This document shows, one piece after another, positions 55,202-64,000 of a stretch of 64,000 bases of DNA. The DNA is from Saccharomycopsis fibuligera x Saccharomycopsis cf. fibuligera. Its lineage: Eukaryota > Ascomycota > Saccharomycetes > Ascoideales > Saccharomycopsidaceae. Both the position numbers and the translations under genes were made by a program. The stretch is taken from assembly GCA_001936135.1 (NCBI GenBank), contig CP012817.1:3782001-3846000 (forward strand), in the 5' to 3' direction. Below the pieces are notes generated by a model. That model was given only the letters and a program-made list of their open reading frames with translations, did not search any database and was not told the origin of the DNA. Each line of letters begins with the position of its first letter. The stretch's first letter is position 1.

Positions 55202-55977
55202 TTTTATTTTATTTTTATTTTTATTTTCCTTTCAAGATTCTACCATTATTTCCCTCTTGACAAGTATTCTCCCGATTACCTTTTCCGTTCTACGTATACA
55301 AGGGGAGAGTTCGAAAAGAAAGATTATCAAATCAGAACCTCTGCCATATGCTGAACATACGTTACAGAATATTTTCGACTTATAAGTAGAACATTTTAGC
55401 AGACAATACTGTCGCCAGGTGGTTTTCAACCACACACATCCAGTTGTTATTATAGTATAAGAGATATGTAAAGATTGATAAAAAACATAACAATGCATAA
55501 TGTGGTGACTATGAGTATTAGATATTATTCATTAGGGCCAATATTAAGTATGATATCTCTATATATGATAAATGAAAAAATTAAAGAAGACGATAAGCGA
55601 AAAGGAATATCAAAAACAAAATGACCAAAAACACGAAACAGAATTTTAATAAAGAGCAGAGATAACAGAAGTGACAGAAAAAAAGTGAAGAAATTAAAGT
55701 CAAAAAATAAACGCACCGAATGGAGAGAAATAACAAAAAGGATGATCAAAAAAGTAGTCTGAAAAAAAAGTGAAATTCCCAAGAAACCAGCCAGGCAGAG
55801 CTAAGAAGCACAACAATCGTGCACTGTAAGATTACCAATTAGTCCAATCCACGAAGGTGGATCCCTTCTTTTTGTGGTGCTTGACTTGCTGCATTACTGT
55901 GCATGAGTTTCGCTGCGCATTTTTCGCTTATCCACGCGTCTGCATGCATGCATGAAATATGCATCGGCCACAAGTGG
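54719..55977. other. intergenic region with AT microsatellite and poly(T)
   Basis: It holds a degenerate (AT)n/(GTAT)n tract at about 54977-55045 and T-rich runs at about 55150-55227. No gene is supported. Confidence 0.6.
54977..55045. repeat. AT-dinucleotide microsatellite with GTAT interruptions
   Basis: About ten pure AT units followed by interrupted TATATGTATG-type sequence. Non-coding. Confidence 0.88.
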
Positions 55978-57483
55978 CTAATGAGTTGACAGAAGCTCTG
56001 CCAACTGCTCTTGCACACTGAGCTCCTGGTCACTGGCCTGAAGCTTAACCTCTTGCAAAGCACGATACTCTTTAGGAAGAAACAAAATCACAATGAGCCC
56101 ATTTCCTGTGGCGGTGATTGCTAAGATGGTGGTTAATAGCATTACCAACACTGAGGACCAGCTTGAAAATCCGCTGGTAAATGGAACCATAACATGGAGA
56201 CCAATGATTAAAAATATTGACACTAACACATGAGCAGCTCTCCAACGAAGTTGCCAGTGCAAAATTGTATGTTTTTGGTAATCACTAATCAAAGATTTGA
56301 GCTCTAGGGCAATTTGAAGACGTTCATACAAGATATTCTTCTGATAGTCAATGGAAAAATTCAGATTGTTCTGTAGGGTGGACACCGTCTCCGCGCCTTG
56401 TGCCTCAGGCAAGACTCTCAACCGACAGTAATATGCAAAATGATCAGATAAACTGCCTACGTTGGGAATCTGTTCGGTAAATCTCACCAGTGCTTCAAGC
56501 GGTTCCAACTTTGGACTAATTAATGCATAATCCAATCTGCAAGCTTTAGATACGGGCAAATGAGCTCTCCAAGTATTCAATGACGAGTCACAAGTGGTGG
56601 CACCCCGCAATAGTTGCAAACTAGGCTCAAGACGAGCAATTTCTTGTATAGTTAATGGCGCCGCATTAGTAGACTTCATCAACACATTCCAAGAGTCATC
56701 AAGATTTGAATACTTGGTTAAGATTCTAAACGGCAATGAGTCAGGTTTTGAGTTCAAATCACCCACAACAATAACTGCATAACCAGCCATAGACATCAAT
56801 TTTGCGATTTTGGCAAAATCCCATGCTTGACATGCTCTATGGCAATCATAAGCTGCATCACCAGTAGCTGCATAAGGCGCATGCATATGACTATTGAGCA
56901 CCGCTATTGGTACGCTGTTCAAACCTGAAGCTCTTAGGATAGTAACAGAAATGCTTTTCCCCACGTACCAGTCACCTCTGAAAAAAGCGCTTGGCCTTCC
57001 ATTGATTGGAAATCTGTATAAAAATGTTGACTCAATCGGAATTTTTGACAAAATGGCTAATCCGGGACCAGTTATAATTCCAGACTTGAACCATCTTCTA
57101 TATGGATATAGGCCCTGAAGGCTTTCATTCATGTAATCCCAATCTTCTTCACACCAGATCTCTTGTAGCGCCACTACATCATATTGATGTTTTTCATCGG
57201 AAGCTAATCGGTTTGTTATTTCTCTCAATCTCTCTTTTCTGAACTTTGATACATATTTCAAGCCCCAGGTATTAAAGGTAAGAAATCGTATACCTGGCTC
57301 TTTGGAGGCTTTTGGATTGGGCTTGCTGAGATAGCTAGTATTCTCAGAAGTAGATGAAACCACAGATGTTACGTTCTCTTTGACCATTACTCTGAATAAT
57401 GATAATGAAGAAGAAGAAGAAGAAGAAGAAGACGAAGATGTTGCCGTTGTTGTTTGCGGTATTGTGCTAGACAGGTGGATCAA
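55978..57483 (-). CDS. ISC1: Isc1, inositol phosphosphingolipid phospholipase C
   Basis: The product has 501 residues if started at 57483, or 469 from Met33 at 57387. The extra N-terminus is mostly a Ser run. It is a magnesium-dependent neutral sphingomyelinase-type enzyme that hydrolyses complex sphingolipids to ceramide. Motifs in order: FLTFNTWGLKYVS, the metal-binding ALQEIWCEEDWDY, GLAILSKIPI, NSHMHAPY, VVGDLNSKPDSLPF, and the catalytic LSDHFAYYCRL. Two hydrophobic spans near the C-terminus (VSIFLIIGLHVMVPF and VLVMLLTTILAITAT) match the membrane anchor of Isc1. Divergent from SPC25. Confidence 0.93.
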   Translation of the reverse strand: MIHLSSTIPQTTTATSSSSSSSSSSSLSLFRVMVKENVTSVVSSTSENTSYLSKPNPKASKEPGIRFLTFNTWGLKYVSKFRKERLREITNRLASDEKHQYDVVALQEIWCEEDWDYMNESLQGLYPYRRWFKSGIITGPGLAILSKIPIESTFLYRFPINGRPSAFFRGDWYVGKSISVTILRASGLNSVPIAVLNSHMHAPYAATGDAAYDCHRACQAWDFAKIAKLMSMAGYAVIVVGDLNSKPDSLPFRILTKYSNLDDSWNVLMKSTNAAPLTIQEIARLEPSLQLLRGATTCDSSLNTWRAHLPVSKACRLDYALISPKLEPLEALVRFTEQIPNVGSLSDHFAYYCRLRVLPEAQGAETVSTLQNNLNFSIDYQKNILYERLQIALELKSLISDYQKHTILHWQLRWRAAHVLVSIFLIIGLHVMVPFTSGFSSWSSVLVMLLTTILAITATGNGLIVILFLPKEYRALQEVKLQASDQELSVQEQLAELLSTH

Positions 57484-57949
57484 ATAAAACTAATAGGAAT
57501 CAACGGCTGCGTTTCTTTTTTTTTTTATATCGGAGATGACAATAGTTGCGCTTCCACAATTACCCGATGTTCCGCAGAAAGGAAAACTCGCAACTGCTTC
57601 TGAAGAGATCTCAGCTGCTTATCAATATACCATGCAATAAGCAAATGCCACACTTAGCTGACATCTATTTGTTTTCTGTTACAATTCAGCCATAGCTTCT
57701 GATAGCTTATAGAAGTTTATCGCGCGAAAGAACTTCTTCGAAACCTGTATTTCTGATCACTGCTTGGCAAATAATTGCATCACGTGCGTACGGACATTTA
57801 TTTATTTTTGTTTTTGTTTTTTCGTGTTTTTGTTTTTGTTTGATAAAGTGACCTGCTTGTTTACGTTGATAGTTAGAAAAGAAAAGCCTCAGACGCCAAA
57901 GAACAGCCATATATACAACACAACAGCACACACAAATACAAGTAACGTC
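57484..57949. other. divergent promoter of ISC1 and SPC25
   Basis: An open frame extends upstream of the SPC25 ATG to 57764, but its sequence is T-rich and hydrophobic by composition. It is read here as promoter and leader. Confidence 0.6.
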
Positions 57950-58645
57950 ATGTCGTCGGATCTCATTTCTGTGCAACAGCTTGACAATAAAATGGAGCAC
58001 TTCCATCAGAACTTCAAGTCCAGCATCCAGACTTACAAAACGCTGCTCTTGAATTCTCGAAACGAATATGTATCCAGCTATGAAGATCTGATAGCCAAGC
58101 AAAACGAGTTGAAGAAAAAAATAGAGAAACTTAATGAGGATGAGGCAAAGGTAAAAGAGCTATTGAGTAACGAACTCAACACTCTAAACGATGCCAAGGC
58201 GAAGATTAACGAATTAACGAGCAATGAAGCAGCGCTTGTGAACAGCAAAACTTCTATTCAGAAGAAGATACAGATATTGACAGAGCAAATAGAATTGAAA
58301 AAGTCTGAACTTAACAGCTCAAAAAAAAATTTGGATCGCAATTTGCAGAAAGATTTGAATTTGGTAAAACTATACGAGTCCTTTCTTGGGCTAAAGATCG
58401 ATAGTGTTAAAGATGACGTAATAAGGTTTGTCTTTTTCAATCTACTACAAAATGATTTGGACCATACTTTTGAAGTAGTGCTAGATTTGTCAGATAGCCA
58501 GGGGAATTATCAGATTCAATCTTTAAGTTATAACTTACCGCAAATAGAGGTGAACAATTACCTAAATGATCTCAATCATAGCCGAAACTTGATTTTGTTC
58601 TTGAAGAACATCCGTACATGCTTTCTAGACCACTTTCAAAGGTAA
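57950..58645 (+). CDS. SPC25: Spc25, Ndc80 kinetochore complex subunit
   Basis: Starting at the ATG at 57950 (MSSDLISVQQ) the product has 231 residues, close to yeast Spc25 (221). The first 155 residues form a coiled coil rich in Lys/Glu/Asn/Leu with heptad spacing. The C-terminal globular domain reads LYESFLGLKIDSVKDDVIRFVFFNLLQNDLDHTFEVVLDLSD in blocks and ends LNHSRNLILFLKNIRTCFLD, matching the RWD-like domain of Spc25. With Spc24 it anchors the Ndc80 complex to the inner kinetochore. The longer upstream frame is rejected because it adds a hydrophobic stretch foreign to the family. Confidence 0.88.
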   Translation: MSSDLISVQQLDNKMEHFHQNFKSSIQTYKTLLLNSRNEYVSSYEDLIAKQNELKKKIEKLNEDEAKVKELLSNELNTLNDAKAKINELTSNEAALVNSKTSIQKKIQILTEQIELKKSELNSSKKNLDRNLQKDLNLVKLYESFLGLKIDSVKDDVIRFVFFNLLQNDLDHTFEVVLDLSDSQGNYQIQSLSYNLPQIEVNNYLNDLNHSRNLILFLKNIRTCFLDHFQR

Positions 58646-59098
58646 ATATTTTTGGTGTCATAATAATAAATGCAGGGACAGGTTTGGTAGTTTTGTTTTA
58701 TTTTGTTATAACTGTTTGTTGATCATTGTAATTGAGGTACTGTTGTATGCAGGTTAGTGTATAAATACGCAAGGCTCACAACATTGTAGCGTATGTCATA
58801 TGCTATAACACACCAGAGCATGTGACAAATGCTTTGGCGCTTTTGTTGCGATGAGGCAGCGGGCGTCCGCGACTACCGCTGCCTTTCTAGAGGCACAGGA
58901 GCTGTCAATTGAATTTACAGTAATTAAAACGAAGCTAAAACCTTAAACCTCTTCCGGTGCTTCCATAACGTTAACAGAGACAAACTCCTCGTTTATTAAT
59001 CAGTAGCTTCCTAGAGTGAGTCGATTGCCTTCTTATATTGTAATTTTCTCCCTCCATCACTTATCATATATGGACACTATCACGAAGACACATACACC
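58646..59098. other. SPC25 3' flank and ATG26 promoter
   Basis: No gene. TATAAATA near 58760 is the only promoter-like motif seen, and it is far from the ATG. Confidence 0.55.
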
Positions 59099-62000
59099 AT
59101 GGATCATAAACGACATCTTACTCCGAAATTGCTGCCGAAAGACTTCCGTCTCAATAAAGCCGCAAAGTCCTTGATAACAGCGGCCCCACTTACGAAATCT
59201 TTATCTAGTGGCAAGCGCATATTGCAGAATAGAACTAGGTCCAAATCTAATGCCAGCGATGAATCAAGCCCTTCAGGAAGTGATCATCTTAATGATAACG
59301 ATAATGATTGCGGAAAACTTAAGATGGGAAAATCCGTTATCTCATTATTAACTACTACAAGCATATATTCAGAGTTCAAAAAATTGAATAAAAACAACTA
59401 TACACCTAATGATAACGATTTTGATGGCGTGACTTCGGAAGAAGAGTTTGAGGAAGATGAAGAAGAGAACGAAGATACCACAGACGATGCGGTCACCGAG
59501 GAAACTAAGGAATCTGCCGACAACAATATAGATAGCGGCTCCGTTGATTATGCAAACAGTGCTAGCAAGAAGAGCGTTAGCAGTGACAACTCTAAAAGTT
59601 TAAACAACCTGAAGTCAACCTTGAATACATCAAAGGGATCACCAGACACTGAATCAGATACGTATGAAGATTTGTCTCTTTTTGAGAAATCGGTTATTAA
59701 ATCCTTAGAGTCAAAAAGACAAGTGATATGCGGAGTAGAGTCATCCAGAATAATATCTTCAAACAGAAATATTCGAACACGAGCAATAGCGGTATGCAAT
59801 AAGCTTAAGTCAACATTTCAAGTCGACCCCAATGACGAATTGTTAGATGATTATTCTTGCTGGTTGTTAAGAGATGTTCTCTTGCAAGGCCATTTATATA
59901 TTACCAAAAATTATTTGTTATTTTTTGCATATTTACCTTCTCATCATAATTCACTCAAGAAAAAGGATATTGACAGTCAAGCTTTCGAAGAAAGAATAGC
60001 AATGTCAGGAGCACTATCAATTAAAAAACATTCAATCACTTCCAAATTTCATAGATATTGGTGTGTTTTAAAAGGCTCAAGTTTCTCAGTTTATTCAGAC
60101 TCCACAAACTTGTATTTCCCATTGTTAACAATTGATCTCCGATACGTTTTAAAAGCGGAAGTTGTATATGAGAATAATATTGCCACTTCACAAAGCACTC
60201 TTTCAAGACTAACTAATCTCGCTTCTTACGATCCTGACTTTATTGGCGCAAATGATCTAGGCAGTAGTGAATTGATGGAGAACAGTCATCATCGTGATGA
60301 TAGCTCTTCATTTATTGATGAGTTAAAGACCAGAAAAAGTACATTAACTACAAAAGAAGCCACCAAGCCTCATATGATTAGGATTTTAACAGAAACTAAA
60401 ACATATTTATTCTATTGTGATAACTTACACTCTGCTAATCAGTGGGTGTCTTGCTTCAAGACTCAAATATTTACTTTGAAAAACCAAGACGACAAAGTAA
60501 CAATAAAATTACCCCTTACCAATCTTGTTGATTTGGAAGTCAATTCAATTTTTGAAAATGCAGAAAATATAAGACTTAAGGTTTTAGAAAATTCTGACAG
60601 TTATGCTCTTGATGATTATTTTTTCTTGTTTTTTAATTCCTGCTTGAATGCGGTAAGAAGCATTAATAAAGCTTTACAATTAAACAAAGAGAAAACTCAT
60701 ATTGAAAACCATAACCAAAGTGTTGAAAATGAATATCCCGCCACTACATCTGCGAATGCCATTTCAGATAATTACATTCCTTCAGGATCAATTGAAGAAG
60801 CAGGCAACCCTATTAGAACGATAAATGATAATGGCGACGAAGATAGTAGTAATGATGATGATCCGGAAATTCAAACCCTCACAACAAAAGAGCAAGACAT
60901 TCTTTTGAAAAGTAGCAAACCCAATCCTTCTAATAAGCAAATAACTGGGAAGGCCAAAGCAACTTTACAAGTTTTCAATCCGAAACACATTGTAAAGAAT
61001 GTTTTTGGTCAGACTCTCTACAATGGGTTTGAAATGTGGTCAAGTAATCCTACTCATTACGAGGAGCTTAACTCTTTAGAAAGAGGTTCTGAAGACCTGT
61101 TCTTTGTTGGCTCGGAAGAAGAACGTGTGGAAGCTGCTGAAAGATTCAGAAATCATTTTTCTTTACCAAGTTCGGAAAAATTGATTGCTACTTATTATGC
61201 TTATTTGCAGAGAAATATTCCGCTATACGGCAAAATATATTTAGGATCAACGAAAATTTGTTTCAGAAGTCTCTTACCGAGAATTCATACCAAGATGATT
61301 TTGCCGTTTGGTGACATTGAAAATTGCTATAAAGAGAAAAACTTTAGCTTTGGATATAGCGGCTTAGTAACGGTTATCAATGGCCACGAAGAATTATTTT
61401 TCGAGTTCAGTGCTAATGAGAGTAGAGATGATTGCGAGTATCTATTACTAAAGCAACTCGATTTCTACAAGCGCAACCGTAAGTCAGGAGATAGTGTTGA
61501 AAGACTCGATGAGAGTGTTAAATTGTCAAGTTCAGTGAATAATCTTTCTGAGGCTGAAAATATAATTAAAAATGAAGACAAAATCAGTCTTGAAACTGGG
61601 TCCCAGGTGCCGATAATTATTAAAGATTATGCATTTGCCAGGCCAACGTTCAAACCCAGTCAGAAATTTAAAATTACCTGCCTAACGATTGGGTCTCGTG
61701 GTGATGTACAGCCGTACATTGCACTTTGCAAAGAATTATTGAAAGAAGGCCACAAGACAAGAATTGCCACCCATGGTGAATTCCGGGAAGTGGTGGAGAG
61801 CCATGGCATAGAGTTCAAGGAAATTGCAGGAAGTCCCACTGAATTAATGTCATTCATGGGTCATCATGGTTCCATAAGCGTATCCTTCCTCAAGGATGCT
61901 AAAAGTAAATTTACCGGGTGGATTGATGAGCTACTCAGTACATCCTGGGAAGCATGTCAAGGATCAGAAATTCTAATCGAATCGCCATCAGCTATGGCTG

Positions 62001-63242
62001 GTATTCATATTGCTGAAGCCTTAAATATCCCTTACTTCAGAGCATTTACTATGCCTTGGACAAGAACAAGAGCATACCCCCCATGCATTTATTGTTCCTG
62101 AGCTGAAAAAAGGGGGAAGTTATAATTATTTTACTCATGTTATGTTTGAAAATGTATTTTGGAAAGGAATTTCTAGCCAAGTGAACAAATGGAGAAAAAG
62201 CGCATTAGGATTAGGCAGAACAGACTTGTATCAGTTACAGCAAAATAAAGTACCATTTTTATATAATGTTTCACCAACGGTATTCCCGCCATCTGTGGAT
62301 TTTGCTGATTGGGTCAAAGTCACCGGTTATTGGTTTTTGGATGAGAAAGACAGCTACAAGCCACCCGCTGAACTTCAACAATTTATTAAAGATGCAAGAG
62401 CCGCAAAGAAAAAATTAATTTATATTGGCTTTGGATCCATTGTGGTATCTGACCCTAAAGAACTAACCGCAGCGGTAATTGAAGCCGTGAAAAAAGCAGA
62501 TGTTTGGTGCGTGTTAAATAAAGGCTGGTCCAATAGACTAGAAGGTGGAGATAAAGAACTTGAGATTGAATTACCTTCACAAATCTATAACGCTGGCTCA
62601 GTTCCGCATGACTGGCTTTTCAACCACGTTGATGCTGCAGTGCATCATGGTGGCTCAGGCACCACTGGTGCATCTTTAAGACATGGCTTACCAACCATAA
62701 TCAAGCCATTTTTTGGTGATCAGTTTTTTTATGCCCATAGAGTTGAAGATATGAGCGTTGGCATATATCTCAAGAAATTGAACAAAGATTCTTTAGCAAA
62801 AGCTATCAAAGAAGCAGTAACTAGCACAAGAATCATAAAAAAGGCAAAGGCCGTAGGGATAAAAATAAGACTGGAAAATGGTGTCCAAAGTGCAATGCAA
62901 ACGATTTATAGTCAACTTGACTATGCTCAGAGCTTGATTTCATCAAAGAGGGAAATAAGTCATAATGTTGACGTTAATTCGGTGAGAGTCAGTAATGTGG
63001 CCAACCAGCGGCAGCAACCAGAACCACAGCAGTTTCAGGCTCCTACTGAACGGGAAGGAGGAAAGGAAGGGGAAGGAGAAATTGGTGATATTGATGACTA
63101 TATTAACGATAGTATTGCCAATAGTTTAAAATTGAGTGGGGGAAGTGATACTGATAATAATTATTTGGCGGATTCGTTGCAAGCTAGCGGGGAAATTGTC
63201 TCTCAGAGGCGGAAATCCAATGGTTCTTGGCTTTTGCTATGA
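59099..63242 (+). CDS. ATG26: sterol 3-beta-glucosyltransferase Atg26/Ugt51, frameshifted by one C
   Basis: Two open frames, 59099-62101 (1000 codons) and 62142-63242, together make one protein of about 1380 residues with the Atg26 order: acidic Ser-rich N-terminus, GRAM, PH ([13 protein letters not shown] to [10 protein letters not shown]), second GRAM ([16 protein letters not shown]), and a GT-B glycosyltransferase. Its acceptor half begins [20 protein letters not shown]. Its donor half has [14 protein letters not shown] and [10 protein letters not shown] with GDQFF. The break is at a run of six C at 62077-62082; five C would keep one frame through both halves. As it stands the product ends in CIYCS and lacks the UDP-glucose site. 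The enzyme makes steryl glucosides. A base-calling error in the C run is possible. Confidence 0.87.
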
Positions 63243-63884
63243 TAACGTAGTTCGGGTTTGCCCATCGAATCAACGGTATGACGTGTAAAGAACAGCATTC
63301 GTTTAATTAGTTTTCTATACTTTAATTTGATTAAATTTATAACATAGAATAATACAATCGCGTAATGATAAAGCTGAGTGAAATAAAAGGATAAGCTAAA
63401 GATATTATTATAAGTTTTTTGTTTAACTATGTACAATAACATGTCTTCACATACATATGCATTAATTTCCTTTTTCGTTTCCATGAAGCATTTTCTGCGA
63501 TTTTGAGGGTGTATAAGCTCTTTTCAAACAACATTGAAAAGTAGAAATTAAGCTAACAAAAGAAAAAGAAAGAAACAAAGGAGAGAAAATACACTATTGT
63601 ATACTAAACATACAAAAAGAAGGAAACAACGAACTAAAACGTCAAATCTACCTGAGGGTAAAAAGGTAAAAAAATGAAAAGCATAGAAAAGCAAAAACAA
63701 GCAATAGAACAGGAAGGAAAAAGCATTAACAAAAAAGGGAAAAAAACGGTATTAAAGATAAGTAACAAAAGCAAGAACAAAACTATATGAGGGAATTTTA
63801 AAAGGATGGACTGAAATCAAAAAAGCATGAAAAAAAATTAAAAAATAAAAAGTTAGATTGAAAAGACCTTGAACCATTATATTA
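63243..63884. other. intergenic region between convergent genes
   Basis: A-rich flanks of ATG26 and the partial gene at the window edge. No gene. The 93-codon minus ORF here is not supported. Confidence 0.6.
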
Positions 63885-64000
63885 TCATTCATTTTGTGCG
63901 TCAATTACTGCATTATTTCCTTGATGAAGTTCAGTACTATTTATCAAAGCAGACTTAACTCTCTCATGACCCAAATTAGCACTCTTGCTTATGGCTCCTT
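63885..64000 (-). CDS. 3' end of an unidentified gene, cut by the window edge
   Basis: On the minus strand an open frame enters from beyond 64000 and ends in TGA at 63885-63887. It gives 37 complete residues, Ser/Asn/Ala-rich, ending in DAQNE. Composition is coding-like and it faces ATG26 tail to tail. It is too short to identify. Confidence 0.4.
   Translation of the reverse strand, partial: GAISKSANLGHERVKSALINSTELHQGNNAVIDAQNE

Noticed and set aside
57764-57949. N-terminal extension of SPC25 by 62 residues
   Set aside because: The extension is a T-rich hydrophobic stretch with no family counterpart. The ATG at 57950 gives the expected size.

Overview
This window is nuclear DNA of an ascomycete yeast, most likely of the CTG-Ser (Candida/Lodderomyces) clade. 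Five things point there. (1) Genes are compact and mostly intronless, with a few yeast introns that use a TACTAAC-type branch site. (2) There is a gene for a mitochondrial complex I subunit, and Saccharomycetaceae have lost complex I. (3) The yeast gene set is clear: PGK1, RPP2, CWH43, RIB7, SAM35, NUC1, ISC1, SPC25, ATG26, NOP12 and DEP1. (4) Asn/Ser-rich tracts and long poly(A)/poly(T) runs are frequent. (5) In the GC-rich RTA1-family gene about 31 leucine codons are used and none is CTG, as expected if CTG is read as serine. The poly-Asn expansions remind me of Lodderomyces elongisporus, but the species is a guess.

Layout. 0-6 kb: an acidic protein with a Bni4/Afr1-like tail, a decayed minus-strand gene relic (about 2.3-3.0 kb), and a LIM plus RhoGEF protein. 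7-24 kb is ordinary housekeeping: NOP12 and DEP1 (minus), RPP2 with a long 5'-UTR intron, a CYP504-like P450 with a hidden first exon, CWH43, a complex I subunit with a 7-nt first exon, and PGK1. 25-28 kb: RIB7 and SAM35, divergent. 28-33 kb is a strikingly GC-rich island around one RTA1-family membrane protein, rich in short tandem arrays and hairpins, with no other convincing gene. 35-40 kb: a paxillin-like LIM protein and a HAL/NPR1-type kinase. 40-48 kb: three secreted Asn/Ser/Thr-rich proteins around NUC1; two of them share a glycine-patterned hydrophobic block and may be a local, undescribed family. 48-64 kb: an orphan helical protein, an F-box protein, ISC1, SPC25, an ATG26/UGT51 gene broken by one extra C, and the 3' end of another gene.

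The genes form no pathway operon. Small themes are Rho/cell-polarity signalling (LIM-RhoGEF, LIM protein, possible PP1 targeting subunit), membrane lipid and GPI/sphingolipid biology (CWH43, ISC1, ATG26, RTA1-like), and mitochondrial function (complex I, SAM35, NUC1). I found no tRNA, rRNA, CRISPR array or intact transposon. All family assignments come from reading the translations by eye; no searches were run.
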